A stretch of DNA of 64,000 nucleotides from DUZB01 sp963747555 (GTDB taxonomy: Bacteria > Desulfobacterota > DSM-4660 > Desulfatiglandales > Desulfatiglandaceae). The position numbers were made by a program, and so were the translations under genes. The stretch spans positions 186,001 to 250,000 of the forward strand of contig CAVVFZ010000021.1 of NCBI GenBank assembly GCA_963747555.1. Reading direction: 5' to 3'. Under the pieces are notes generated by a model that worked only from the letters and a program-made list of their open reading frames with translations, had not been told where the DNA came from and did not search any database. This document shows positions 1 to 10,126 of the stretch, piece after piece; the stretch's first letter is position 1; each line of letters starts with the position of its first letter.

Positions 1-150
1 AAGAAGCGACGACACCCAAATAAGTGTGAGTCTGACGACCCCTCTTTTTTCTAAAACAATAAGGAGTCTCAGCGCGGCGCCGACGATGACGCACTGGATT
101 GCCAGACAAACCGCCATGCTCAGTAAACCAATGATGAGATTTTCACTCAT
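1..150 (-). CDS. N-terminus of a membrane protein (partial)
   Basis: Fifty codons are open from an ATG at 150 to the window edge. The product starts MSENLIIGLLSMAVCLAIQC, one strongly hydrophobic helix, followed by a short basic loop (LEKRG) and the start of a second helix. It lies 60 bp downstream of the lipoprotein gene that closes the Mla-type operon, on the same strand, so it may be the operon's last gene. The layout would suit a small two-helix ion-channel protein, but too little is visible to name a family. Confidence 0.5.
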   Translation of the reverse strand, partial: MSENLIIGLLSMAVCLAIQCVIVGAALRLLIVLEKRGVVRLTLIWVSSLL

Positions 151-209
151 AAGATGCTCTTAATCGAATCAGCCTCCCCTTCGGAACAAGGGGTACATGT
201 CGAAGGCGA

Positions 210-852
210 TCAGGTAATCATCATTTCCGTAAGGACTCGATATGCCGAGGCAATTTCACGACTGAACGCGGTTAAAGTTTGATTCTGGGCATCGACTATC
301 CCGGGAAAGCCGGGTCCGAAACCGGAGCACGAAAAACGGATTTACGTCGTTATGTCAGGGGTGCTGTCGTCCGATGCCTTTTATCGTCCAGAAGGCGGTC
401 AAAATCGCCTCCTCTCCGGGCACACAGTCAAAACGGGTGACATCGATGATAACCTGATAATCCACGGCGTTCGCTCCCTCTCGATCATACCCGTACACCT
501 TGGGGGTTTTCAACAGCGAGGAGAGATCTTCCAGCAACACTCTGTAAAAGCTGTCCCGCAGCGATTCCGCCCAACGATTGAATTCATCCAGAGCCATTTC
601 GTTTTTTCCGGCAACCGTAACCATCTGAATACGATCCAGGTAGCCGGGCAGGCTAATGGGACCCACAAGAACCGATATGCTCTTTTCGCTCTCCGCGGAC
701 GGTAAGCTTTCTCGAGAACCTTCCATGGAACGCAGCATATAGAACGTTGAGGGTCCACTGCTGCCGGCACATCCGCCAAGCATTACGCCAAGAACACCCA
801 GCAGAAGTACCCCAACACAATATACACTCCGAAACCTTTTTCCTGTCCTCAT
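210..852 (-). CDS. PqiC/YmbA-like ABC-type transport auxiliary lipoprotein, frameshifted near the C-terminus
   Basis: The N-terminus has a signal peptide with lipobox LGGC (about residues 24-27), followed by the FYMLRS and GPISLPGYLDR segments typical of the PqiC/DUF330 family. These outer-membrane lipoproteins accompany MCE transporters and help carry phospholipid across the envelope. The main frame stops at 355 after ..FWTIKGIGRQHP. A family-like tail (FRAPVSDPAFPG, then TLTAFSREIAS) continues in another frame to a TGA at 210-212, so the true gene most likely ends there. A single indel does not reconcile the two frames. The start overlaps the end of the MCE gene by 4 bp. Confidence 0.75.
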
Positions 853-1932
853 TTTGCGCCTCCTTTACCCTTCAGCAACGCCTCCGGGTGTCGCTCCAGA
901 TAATCCATCAGCGATTTGAGCGATTCGGCTGCCGCCGAAAATTGATCCAATGTTCGGTTCAGTTTGCGCCGCGTATCCGAACGATCACCTACAAAACCAT
1001 CTACAGTAACCAGTGTTTTGTCCGCCTGGACCATCGCTTGCCGCGCGGAAATCAGGGTGGTCTGCATTTCTTTCATTACCGGCTTGACCCGATCATCCAC
1101 GTCCTCCAGAAGTTTTTTCGCGTCGGCGGATACTTCATCCAGATCCTTTGACGCACCCTTCATCAACTTCCGTGCGTCTGCCATGGTTGTCTGCATTCCC
1201 TCCGACAAGGTATCCAGTTTTTTATTGAGATTCCCGGTGAGCCCTTTGAGCTCGCCGTGTGCATCAAGAACCAGTTTGTCCGTATTTTCCAACACCCGAT
1301 CCAGCTTTTTACTGGCCCCATTCAAATTGTGCACCATCTCTTTAATTTCAGGATCTCCTAAAATATTATCAAGATTATCCAGGATGTCCCCCAGTTTCGC
1401 GACAATTTTTTCGATGGGCAGGTTCTGCAGTTTCTGGACCAGTTTGTCCATGCCCGATTTCACGGTGGGGATTTCCGGGTACTTGCTCTCGAGACCGGTC
1501 AAGCGCACCGGGGTTCCCGGAAGAAATTCGACCTGCAATCATGGAAGAACCGGTCACGATGCTTTCGAGCCCCAGCCGGGCACGCAGCCCTTTGGCTATC
1601 AAATTCTTCAAGGATTCGCGAAGATTTTCGCTTTTTTTCCCTTCAACCTCCATGCGATCCGGGTCCACCTCGATGACGACAGGAATATCGATGGTGACTT
1701 TTTTCCGATTGGCTCGCAACACGATGCTGCTCACGGAACCCACCTCAACCCCGTGCCAGACCACCGGGGCGCCCACCTTGAGACCTTTGACCGAATTTTC
1801 GAAAAACATGACAAATTTGTTGGTCTTTTTGAATAGGTCTCCACTGCCGAAAATGATCACTCCCGCAAGCAACATGGCGATGGAACTGATCACGAAAACG
1901 CCGATAACGGTTTTACTTGCCTGTTTGGCCAT
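849..1932 (-). CDS. mlaD: MlaD-like MCE-domain lipid-transport protein (one frameshift)
   Basis: This is the periplasmic substrate-binding subunit of an Mla-type phospholipid ABC transporter. The first frame (1932 to about 1540) gives an N-terminal anchor helix (VIGVFVISSIAMLLAGVIIF) and an MCE domain with LKVGAPVVWHGVEVGSV. The frame breaks just after GSSM. The rest continues as VEFLPGTPVRLTGLESKYP and then a long helical, coiled-coil-rich C-terminus (LPIEKIVAKLGDILDNLDNI and onward) to 849. Together the parts make about 360 residues, a normal size for an MCE protein with a long helical tail. It lies between the ATPase gene and the lipoprotein gene, as in other Mla operons. The break may be a sequencing indel. 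Confidence 0.85.
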
Positions 1933-2020
1933 CTGTTTTCCCCTGAGCCATACCGGAACCGAATATCTCGCGCAAATGTGCTACGTTGTTATTCCTTAAT
2001 ACAAGTACCTGAATGCTTTC

Positions 2021-2818
2021 TTACAGGCCGGAGGACGACGCCGAATCCCGGCTTGCATCCCCTTCCGCTTCTCCCCGCCTTAAAAACGTCTGGACCCTCG
2101 GATCATGATCTTCCGCCAGGAGCTTGTTAGGATCGCCCGAAGCGATCATGGTTCGGCTTTCAGGGTCCAGGAATACGGAGTTGTTGCCGATGGCAAAAAT
2201 ACTGGCCAGTTCGTGCGTCACCACCACGACGGTGGTATCAAAACTGTCCCTAACCTGCAGGATCAGGTCATCCAGTCGTTTGGCGCTCACCGGATCCAGA
2301 CCCGCTGACGGTTCATCGAAAAAGAGGATCTCCGGATCCAGGGCCATGGCACGTGCCAGGCCGGCCCGCTTGCGCATGCCGCCACTGATTTCCGAAGGAT
2401 AGAAATCCTCGAAACCGGAGAGCGCCACCAGGGCTAATTTCAGGGAGACCTGCTCTCTGATTTTCTCCTTGCTCAACTTTGTATACTGCTGCAGTGGAAG
2501 GGCCACGTTTTCAGCAAGGGTCATAGAACTCCACAGGGCGCCGCTCTGGTAGAGGATGCCGACGCTTCTCATCCTTTGCTCGCGTTGTGCCGATGTCGCT
2601 TTCCAAAAGTTGAAATCACCATAGAGAATTTCCCCCCTGGCAGGCGGCTTGAGGCCGATCATATGCCTCAGAAGCGTACTTTTCCCGCAGCCGCTTCCCC
2701 CCATGATAATAAAGATATCCCCACGGTTTATGGTGAAATTCAGGTTCCGCATCACCACGAAATCCCCGTAAGCCATGGTGAGATCCACCACCGATATATA
2801 CGGTTCTTTGTTTCCCAT
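2021..2818 (-). CDS. mlaF: MlaF-like ABC transporter ATP-binding protein
   Basis: The ATPase subunit of the Mla phospholipid transporter, acting on the cytoplasmic face. Walker A is GGSGCGKST, the signature is ISGGMRKRAGLARAMALDP, and Walker B is ILFFDEPSAGLDP followed by the H-loop VVTHE. The SGGM[RK]KR variant is characteristic of the MlaF/Mkl group. I chose the ATG at 2818 (MGNKEPYISV) rather than the upstream one at 2857, because the latter overlaps the permease gene and adds no family-like sequence. It begins 17 bp after the permease stop. Confidence 0.9.
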   Translation of the reverse strand: MGNKEPYISVVDLTMAYGDFVVMRNLNFTINRGDIFIIMGGSGCGKSTLLRHMIGLKPPARGEILYGDFNFWKATSAQREQRMRSVGILYQSGALWSSMTLAENVALPLQQYTKLSKEKIREQVSLKLALVALSGFEDFYPSEISGGMRKRAGLARAMALDPEILFFDEPSAGLDPVSAKRLDDLILQVRDSFDTTVVVVTHELASIFAIGNNSVFLDPESRTMIASGDPNKLLAEDHDPRVQTFLRRGEAEGDASRDSASSSGL

Positions 2819-2835
2819 AATTCTCACATCCGATG

Positions 2836-3969
2836 TCAAATTCCCAAAATACTGCAAACGACCGTAATCATCGCCGTGGCGATAATGATGGATACAATCC
2901 CGGTAACCACGGCCGAAGTGGCCGCGTCACCCACCGCGGAGGCGCTGCGACCGCACTGCATGCCCCGCAGGCAGCCAGACAGGGCCACCAGGATACCGAA
3001 AACAAGCGCTCATGAAAAGGCCGATAAACAGGTCATTAAGCCCGATGGCCTCCTTGGTCCGGTTTAAGTAAACCAGGATGTTGATATGGTACATCCCCAC
3101 CGCACAAGGGCGCCTCCCAGAATCCCCATGAGGTTGGCGTACAGGACCAGAAAGGGCATCATCAGGGCCAATGCCACCACACGAGGGAGAACCAGGAATT
3201 CCATGGAGGGAATGGCCAGGGTCTCCAGGGCGTCGATCTCTTCATTGACCTGCATGGTTCCCAGTTGGGCCGCAAAGGCGGCTCCGGTCCGGCCGGCCAT
3301 GATGATGCCGGTCATGATGGCCCCCATCTCCCGCACCATGGCGATTCCCACCAGATCGGCCACATAAACTTCGGCGCCGAACATGGCTTTAATTCCAGGA
3401 CCCCCACAAACGCCAGGATCAGACCGATCAGAAAAGCTGATCAGGGAAACAATGGGAACGGCCTGGGCCCCCGCCTCCTGCAAAAAAAGCCCCAGGTCCG
3501 AAGCCCTGAACCGGGCACGGCCCGTGAGCATTCGTACAAAAGCCACAAATGCGGCCCCGATAAAGGTGACGAGATCCCCGGCCGATTTATAAAAATCGAT
3601 CACATCCGTTCCGACCCGGGCAAAAAAACCTGCACGGCTGACGGATTGCCTCGCATCTTCTTTTTTGGGAACCGCAGTGGCCAGTTGGATCAATTGCCGA
3701 ACCCCCGCGGGGAGGCCATCTTCTTCAACCTGTATTTTTCTTTCCGCGGCCAGTTTTGAGATTTCAAAAAAGAAGATCAAGAGACTGCTGTCCCATGAAC
3801 CGAACTCCGTGGCATCAAAAACCACCCGTTTAATGGAAGGATGCTGATTCAATTGTTCCATCATCGTTTCCGTGGAGGGGACATCCGTTTCCATCCGCCA
3901 TTTTCCATTCACCTGTACGCAAAGGGAATCTTCGTCTGCCACACTGAAATGAACAGCTGCTTTATTCAT
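2836..3969 (-). CDS. mlaE: MlaE-like permease with N-terminal STAS domain (several frameshifts)
   Basis: The membrane subunit of the Mla lipid transporter. Residues 1-110 form a STAS-like domain (VNGKWRMETDVPSTETMM...VVFDATEFGSWDSSLL). The MlaE permease fold follows, with MVREMGAIMTGIIMAGRTGAAFAAQLGTM and VLPRVVALALMMPFL split across helices. Two compensating indels, in a T run and an A run, garble the stretch around 3395-3455 (expected FLIGLILAFVGVLELKAMF). A missing base near 3097 ends the long frame early. The expected continuation (VGMYHINILVYLNRTKEAIG, then further helices ending VVCSILGI) reads to a TGA at 2836-2838, with one more shift near 3015. First gene of the operon. Confidence 0.85.
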
Positions 3970-4257
3970 GATTAGAACCGCATAGTAAGGGTTTTTGCTT
4001 TTTTTTCACAACGCCACGGGAAATAGGGCCGGGCCATCTGTTTCTTTTTTTCATTTCTTTTTCTCCTTTTTCATTGGTTTGTGTTGATTGTTTTTATCTG
4101 TTTCCACCACGATTATCCAATTCATGCTTTTATTCCCCGGCAGCCCTCCTCTCAAAATCCCTTTACCGCACCGATTCCTTTTTTTCCTTCTCCTTGACTT
4201 TCGCCCGCTCATCACCAGGAGCGCCATAAGCCCCTTTCGCGAAAAAATCGCTCCCCA
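3970..4257. other. Intergenic region upstream of the mla operon
   Basis: About 290 bp lie between the FadL stop and the permease start. It contains pyrimidine-rich tracts on the plus strand (around 4035-4080 and 4165-4200). It should hold the promoter of the mla operon and the end of the FadL transcript, but I see no clear -35/-10, sigma-54 box or terminator hairpin. Confidence 0.4.
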
Positions 4258-5577
4258 TCAGAACACCCAGTTAAAATTGGCGGCGATGAAGAATATGCCT
4301 GCATCCTGATAGGAACCGGCTAAATCCCCGCGGCCGCCTAATGCCACCGGCGCAGCGCTTTGCTTATCGACATCGAGCGTGCCGGCATAGGCGTACTCGG
4401 CGGCAACGCCCCAATTGAAAATCTTGCTGACCTGGTTCTGGAAGCCGGCGCCGAAACGCCAGGCATCGTTCACAGGGAGCATGGGGGAGACCGTGGATCC
4501 GCTCTGGAATTTGGAGTCATAGGCCACACCGAAATTGAGCATCCATGCCTCGTTCATGGTGTACTGGGCGCCCAGCGCGCCATGCCACGTATCGTTGAAT
4601 TCAAGATCGGTCGTGAGGCTGGTGGGATCATTCGAATCCACCCCGACTTCAGCCTCGCCGAACTTGGACCACTGCTGCCAGCCCAGGCTGCCCAGCACCG
4701 CCCATTGCGGGTTTAGTCGATGGAACACACTGCCCATCGCCTGCTGGGGCACATTTATGCCCAAATCCACATTGGCGTTCAGCAACCCTCGGTTTCGAAG
4801 CAGCGCTTCCATGCCGGGCGCAAGATTCGAAAACTCAGCCGGCGCTTTAAAGTCGAGATTAACCTGCGAGTTATAGGTTAGACTGAACCGGGTGGCGGCG
4901 CTGAGTTCATAGAGCAGCCCCAGGTTGACGCCCACGCCCCAGGCTTCGTCATCCACCTTGAGGTGGCCGTCGTCAAAGTCGGGGGCGACATTGTTCACCG
5001 CCACCGCCTGCTTTAACTTGCCGTACATAACGTTCAGGCTCATGCCCACCGAGAACTTGTTGCTCACCTTGTAGGCGGCTGATGGCAGAAAACTCACGCC
5101 CAGAAGGGTCGTTTCCTGGGTGTAGTAACGACCGACCCAATTGTCGTCGTACTTCTCGGAAAGGCCGAAGTTCCCCGACAGGCCGAAGCCGAATTTGAGG
5201 TCGGACGAGGCGCTGTAGCTGACGAACGCGCTGCCGCCCGGGAACCAGCCAATGGGATTGCCGCCGTCATCGGCGCCTAAGCGTGACGAAGTCTCGGACC
5301 CGATGGAAAACTTATAGTCGCCATAGAGCGCCTGGGCTCCTACCAGGACCTGCGAGCCTTCAAGACGCGTCATCCCTGCCGGGTTGGTGAGTATGGTCGA
5401 GGCATCCTGCGCCCGCGCTCCCCAGCCGGCCGAAGCCAGCCCCACATCGGGTGTGCCGGCCTCGTACAGCAGGATTCCTCCGGCGACGGCCCGGCCGGTG
5501 CCTGAAAGGCAAAGCCAAAGCGCCGAGGCGATCAAAATGTGCTTTGTCATACGAACTTTATTCCGCTTCTTACTCAT
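4258..5577 (-). CDS. FadL/OmpP1/TodX family outer-membrane transporter
   Basis: An outer-membrane beta-barrel for uptake of fatty acids or other hydrophobic compounds. It has an N-terminal signal peptide, then the family's plug motif NPAGMTRLEGSQ (about residues 70-81) after the mature start GGILLYEAGTPDVG. The barrel has the alternating pattern expected and ends NFNWVF, with the terminal Phe used by the Bam machinery. At 439 residues it is normal length and intact, in contrast to its broken neighbours. An AGGAGG ribosome-binding site lies just before the ATG, and the gene follows the four-helix membrane protein by 12 bp. It is the last gene of the catabolic block and may bring in the block's substrate. 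Confidence 0.9.
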   Translation of the reverse strand: MSKKRNKVRMTKHILIASALWLCLSGTGRAVAGGILLYEAGTPDVGLASAGWGARAQDASTILTNPAGMTRLEGSQVLVGAQALYGDYKFSIGSETSSRLGADDGGNPIGWFPGGSAFVSYSASSDLKFGFGLSGNFGLSEKYDDNWVGRYYTQETTLLGVSFLPSAAYKVSNKFSVGMSLNVMYGKLKQAVAVNNVAPDFDDGHLKVDDEAWGVGVNLGLLYELSAATRFSLTYNSQVNLDFKAPAEFSNLAPGMEALLRNRGLLNANVDLGINVPQQAMGSVFHRLNPQWAVLGSLGWQQWSKFGEAEVGVDSNDPTSLTTDLEFNDTWHGALGAQYTMNEAWMLNFGVAYDSKFQSGSTVSPMLPVNDAWRFGAGFQNQVSKIFNWGVAAEYAYAGTLDVDKQSAAPVALGGRGDLAGSYQDAGIFFIAANFNWVF

Positions 5578-5589
5578 TAAAGCCTCCTC

Positions 5590-6117
5590 TTACAAGTTAT
5601 CTCTTCCCCGGAAAAAGAGCCTCCATATTTTGCCTTCTTCACCAAGGACCCGCCCTAATTCCCTGAAGGCGAAGAAGGGGATAAAAGCCACGAAAACGAT
5701 CAGACACCCGGCCAACAACTCATGGTTCCCTTTCCCCAAAAACTCAACGACCCCTCCCGTTACCCCCATCCCGTTCCAAAGCCCCTTGATCACGTGCTCG
5801 ATGATCGTGAAAATGCCGACGAAAAGGCTGAAGACCACCGTTTTCAAGAGGGTGGGAAAAATCAGAGGTTTCTGTTCAAGGCGGCGGCCGAGGTGAAGTA
5901 CATCTCCGATGATGATGACTTTTGCAAGAATCAAGGCTTCGATCACGGCTACCCAGTAATTGGTGTACATAATATCATGAGCAGCCAGAACCAGTCTCCG
6001 GTACTGTGTAAACGCCGCAAACACGAAAGTGAGATAAACCACATTGATCCAGTACTCGGCCATCTCATGGACTATTTTTTGTTTCAAGCTCCCCTTTTTC
6101 TTATCAGGATTGCTCAT
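5590..6117 (-). CDS. Four-helix integral membrane protein of unknown function
   Basis: About 175 residues with roughly four transmembrane helices: WINVVYLTFVFAAFTQYRRL, VAVIEALILAKVIIIGDVLH, a TVVFSLFVGIFTIIEHV segment and LLAGCLIVFVAFIPFFAFREL. I chose the ATG at 6117 because GGGAGG lies about 10 nt upstream; an in-frame ATG at 6135 precedes it. I do not recognise a named family. It lies between the SulP transporter (43 bp away) and FadL (12 bp away) on the same strand, so it is probably co-transcribed and may act with one of these transporters. Confidence 0.65.
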   Translation of the reverse strand: MSNPDKKKGSLKQKIVHEMAEYWINVVYLTFVFAAFTQYRRLVLAAHDIMYTNYWVAVIEALILAKVIIIGDVLHLGRRLEQKPLIFPTLLKTVVFSLFVGIFTIIEHVIKGLWNGMGVTGGVVEFLGKGNHELLAGCLIVFVAFIPFFAFRELGRVLGEEGKIWRLFFRGRDNL

Positions 6118-6160
6118 AGCCTTGGGTCCTCCCACAAAAATAGATATCGCAAATCAGGCA

Positions 6161-7906
6161 TCACTTCGCCTCCCCCCGAAAGGCCGCCATGGCATGGCGG
6201 TTGGTGGGGTACATATGGTCTTCACCGATTAATTTCAGGAGATGATAATGCGCCAGCAAAGCAGCGGTAGACTGATTAGCACGGCTCAGGGCAACGGTTA
6301 CGCCACGGCCCTTCAGCCACGTCAGAACCTGGTGCAGCACTGCTTCACCGGTGGTGTCGATGTCCACCATGGCTTCCGCGTCCAGCACAAACCATTTCAC
6401 GGGTGCGCCGGCTTCGTTAACCAGTTTCGTCACCTCCTCCTCAAAGAAAACGGCATTAGCAAAATAAAGTGATGCGCCAAAGCGATAAAAGATGATCCCG
6501 GAAGGCTCAGGGGCATGGTCCGTTTCCCCAGGCACAAAATGACTGCCATCCGGTGTTTCCCGTAACACCCAGGTTTTCGGCTTGGAGGTCCGTCGGAGCA
6601 GATCGATGGTGGCAAACAGAAAGGCGATGATGACTGCCTGTAAAGGCCCAAACACCAGGACACTTAGTAGGCAGACGGCAGCCACCCAGAATTCAGACCG
6701 GCGCATATGCCACAGTTCTCGAAGCTCCTTGACTTCGATCAGATTCAACACGGCATTGGCCACAACCCCGGCCAATGCCGCGGAGGGCAGGTACGCCAGT
6801 TCCTTTGTAAAGAAAACCATGACCAGCGCCACCGTGGCCGCCGCCGCCAGGCTGGAGAGTTGCGTGCGGGATCCGGCGGCGTCCATTGCCGCGGTACGCG
6901 AGGCACTGGGTCCGGAAACCAGCGAACCGGTGAAACCGCTAACGACACTGGCCATGCCATAGGCAAACAAAACCTGGTTGCCGTCCGCCTGGGTGTTGTT
7001 CTTGCGGCTGTAACCGCGGACCAGCAACAATGCCTCGCAGAGGGTGATGCCGACCACCGCCATGGCACCGGGCAACAGGCGCAAATAGTCGGCCGGCGAC
7101 ACATTGGGCAGTGTCAGGGTCGGCAGGCCCGACGGCAGTGTCCCCAATACGCCAACCCCTTTTTGATCCAGGCCGAACAGGGCTACGATGACCGTCATCA
7201 CGATCAGGGCGATCAACGCCGCCGGTGCTTTGGGAACGTATGCTTTCATGAAACGCACCATAACAAAAGCGCCCAGACCGATGGCGACCGAGTAAATATT
7301 GGCATGGGGTATGGACTCCAACAGGGCGATGAGTTCCACGAAATACCCCGTGGTGTTAACGGAAGCGGCAATGGCATCATGGAGTTGCCCGGCCATGGCC
7401 TCCAATCCCGCCCCTTTTCCATGGGGCGTCCCTAAAATCCTTCCAACCTGACTGGTGAACACTTCGATGCCCAGGCCGGTGATGAAGCCGGTCAAGACCG
7501 CCCGGGAGAGAAAATTGGCTAAAAACGCCAGCCGGAAAAACCAGAACACAAAGAACAACAGGCCGCACATCACCGCCAGAGCCAGGGCGAATTGCACACG
7601 GAGCGGGTCTCCCATGGGAGCAAAGCCGATGAGGGCCGCTCCCAGGATCGCGGCAATGGGGGCATCCGGACTTCCCACCAGATGCCTGGAGCTGGTGAAG
7701 ATGGCAAATACGGCTAATGGAATAATGCCCGCATAGAGACCGAACACAGGCGGTAAACCGGCCACCTGCGCATATCCGATATTGAGGGGGATGATCAAGG
7801 CCGCCAGGGTAATGCCGGCTGAGATCTCACGGGGAACATCCGCCCAGGTGCCCCCCCGTAAACCCGAAAACACCGTTGGCCATTGAAACTTACGGGATGT
7901 ACTCAT
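6161..7906 (-). CDS. SulP family anion transporter with STAS domain
   Basis: An inner-membrane transporter of the SulP/SLC26 type (sulfate, bicarbonate or organic anions). From MSTSRKFQWPTVF, the segment PREISAGITLAALIIPLNIG opens the SulP core, followed by about ten more helices. The C-terminal STAS domain covers roughly the last 120 residues (SLYFANAVFFEEEVTKLV, LDAEAMVDIDTTGEAVL). The reading frame is continuous with the upstream radical-SAM activase. I place the SulP start at the ATG at 7906, because the SulP fold begins immediately after it and GAGGA lies about 9 nt upstream. That gives 581 residues, a normal family length. Confidence 0.85.
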   Translation of the reverse strand: MSTSRKFQWPTVFSGLRGGTWADVPREISAGITLAALIIPLNIGYAQVAGLPPVFGLYAGIIPLAVFAIFTSSRHLVGSPDAPIAAILGAALIGFAPMGDPLRVQFALALAVMCGLLFFVFWFFRLAFLANFLSRAVLTGFITGLGIEVFTSQVGRILGTPHGKGAGLEAMAGQLHDAIAASVNTTGYFVELIALLESIPHANIYSVAIGLGAFVMVRFMKAYVPKAPAALIALIVMTVIVALFGLDQKGVGVLGTLPSGLPTLTLPNVSPADYLRLLPGAMAVVGITLCEALLLVRGYSRKNNTQADGNQVLFAYGMASVVSGFTGSLVSGPSASRTAAMDAAGSRTQLSSLAAAATVALVMVFFTKELAYLPSAALAGVVANAVLNLIEVKELRELWHMRRSEFWVAAVCLLSVLVFGPLQAVIIAFLFATIDLLRRTSKPKTWVLRETPDGSHFVPGETDHAPEPSGIIFYRFGASLYFANAVFFEEEVTKLVNEAGAPVKWFVLDAEAMVDIDTTGEAVLHQVLTWLKGRGVTVALSRANQSTAALLAHYHLLKLIGEDHMYPTNRHAMAAFRGEAK

Positions 7907-8845
7907 GCATGAATCCTCGTCGATGATGGCCTGGAATCGCTGAACCACTTCATCGGACGGGGTTTTGTAATCATCCAGTTCATACACCTCGCCCAGAAGC
8001 TCATACTTGCCCAGGCCGAAGCGGTGATACGGCAACAGTTCATAGTCGATCACGTTTTTATAAGGCTTGATGAACGCCAGCACGGCCCGGATGTGCTCCT
8101 CATCGGCATTGACGCCGGGAATCAACGGTGTGCGGGCGATGAAATCAATGTCGGGAAACGTTTCATAGGCTTTCTTGAAGTTCGCCAGTATCCGTTTGTT
8201 CTCCGCGCCGGTCCATTTTTTGTGCCGCTCCGGGATCGTGAGCTTGTGGTCATGAAGCATCGTATCCACGTGGGGCAGCACCTTTTCCAGATTGGCCCAT
8301 GGAACATTGCACGCTGTTTCGATGGCCGTATTAAATCCACGAGCATGCGCTTCCTTCAGCAAAGCGGCTGCGAAGTCGGGTTGCAGCATAAGCTCTCCGC
8401 CGCTGATTGTCATACCGCCGCCGGTATTGCGATAGAAGGAGGCATCCTTTTCCACCTCATCAAGAACTTCGTTTACCGTCATCTTTTTCCCGAACATTTC
8501 GAGCGCCCCCGTCGGGCAGAGCGAAGCATGTGTCTCGTCGCAGTCCATGGCCAGATGCCAGTTGACTTTTACGTGTTCATCGTCGCCCTCTACAAAATAA
8601 AAGGCCCCTTCCGGAAATGGCGGCTCCAGGCAGAGACCGCACTTTCTACCGGTACATTTTTTGGGATCGTATGCAATTTCAGGCTTTATCCGGATGCTTT
8701 CGGGATTAGCGCACCATTTGCAGCGCAAAGAGCATCCTTTCAGGAAAACGGTTGTCCGGATGCCCGGACCGTCGTGGCTGCAATATCGTTGGATATTCAA
8801 CACGGTGCCTGTTATTTCGGATGGCTTGTTGGGTTGATTCTTCAT
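7907..8845 (-). CDS. Glycyl-radical-enzyme activating enzyme (radical SAM)
   Basis: This enzyme installs the glycyl radical on its partner enzyme using S-adenosylmethionine and a [4Fe-4S] cluster. The cluster motif CSLRCKWC (CxxxCxxC) lies at about residues 38-45, preceded by SHDGPGIRTTVFLKG. Further cysteines (CTGRKCGLC, later a CPTGAL segment) suggest the auxiliary ferredoxin-like insert seen in many of these activases. GGGMTISGGE is the SAM-binding GGE motif. It follows the PFK-like gene by 12 bp, with GGAG upstream of the ATG. The frame runs straight into the SulP gene without a stop; other frames carry stops at the expected end, so I treat it as a separate protein of about 313 residues. 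Confidence 0.88.
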
Positions 8846-8857
8846 CGTTCTTCTCCC

Positions 8858-10028
8858 TTATTTTCCACAGTAAATACCCAGTGAATCCGCAATCTTCAGG
8901 AATTCGCTGTCAGCGGACACCGTTCGGACTTTGTTGATTGCCTCCGCCAGCGGTACGAACTTAATCTCAGGAGGAACAAAGGCCACCATTACGCCGTTTT
9001 TACCGGCCTTCAGTGCCTGCAATGCCCCGGCTCCGTACGCCATCCCCAGTTGCCGGTCGACGGCTGTGGGAGCGCCCCCCCTGACCCATGGACCGATAAC
9101 GAGCGGATAGGTTTCCTCGGGTATCAGCAGTTGCAGCTCCGTTGCCACGGTCTCGGCTGCCTTGCCTGACCGATGAATGACGTGCTCACTTGCTTCACCG
9201 GTTGCCAGCGGCGAAAGGGTCGCTTTTAGTGAGGACGTACTTTCCTCTTTTTGAGCTTTTTTGATGAATTTTGCGCCTTCGGCCACCACCACCAAGCCCA
9301 TAGGGCCTTCTGGGTGAGATCTTATCTTTCAACCTCCCGGCCAAAATTTTAAGGTCGCAGGGAATTTCGGGAATCAGCACCGCATCGGCACACGCTGCAA
9401 TACCGGCCTGCAGCGCAATCCATCCGGCCTGCGCTCCCTGTACCTCCACTACCGCAATTTTGCGAGCTGCCCGGGCTGCCTGACGGGCACGGTCGAGCAT
9501 TTCGATGGTGAAACTCAGCGCGCTGTTAAACCCAAAGGAGACCGACGTAGAAGCAATGTCGTTATCGATCGATCTGGGAACGCAAACCGTATTGAGCCCT
9601 TTGCGATGAAGCTTATAAAGAATACTCAAGCCTTGACCCCCAACGACTGAAATCAATGCATCTATATTTTCCGTCTTCAACCTTTTTAACAATTCATCGG
9701 ACATGTCCAATTCTTCAACCATGTCGTCTTCGTTTAACTTTCGTACATGGAAGGGATCAATCCGGGCCGATTGCCCAAGGATTCCCCCCGCGGACGGATC
9801 GAGGTTTTCAATCAGTTGGGGGCTGAGGGTCACCAGTCCGCCATCGGGGTAGCGATCCGGGTGCAGCAGCCCCTCAAACCCATCCCGGATGCCGACCATC
9901 TCCCATCCCATTTTGCCAGCCGCCATGGCGGCACCTGTAATCACGGCATTGATTCCCGGAACGTAGCCGGCGCCTACATTGATGGCAATACGTCTGTGAA
10001 AACTGCCATGACCTATTTCTGTACTCAT
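8858..10028 (-). CDS. 6-phosphofructokinase-like protein with degenerate catalytic motifs (one frameshift)
   Basis: The fold is that of ATP/PPi phosphofructokinase: PGINAVI, SIDNDI, FGFNSAL, AGWIALQAGIAACADAV, LIPEIP, then VVVAEGAKF in the second frame and GPWVRGGAPTAVDRQLG. The frame shifts near 9300; the parts overlap and join to about 388 residues. Key positions differ from working PFKs. The usual GGDxPG is GAGYVPG, GGDG is GGQG, and the substrate-binding MGR is replaced by VQGAQ. The SIDND aspartates remain. A GGGAGA site precedes the ATG. It lies between the glycyl radical enzyme and its activase, so it may act on that pathway's product rather than on fructose 6-phosphate. Activity is uncertain. 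Confidence 0.75.
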
Positions 10029-10126
10029 GATATATCTCCCATGTTAATTTGTCTGTTGTAGCGCTCCTCCAGGAATCTCCGGTACGGCATGACGGAACGC
10101 CACGCCGTACCAAAATTCCGTTTGTC

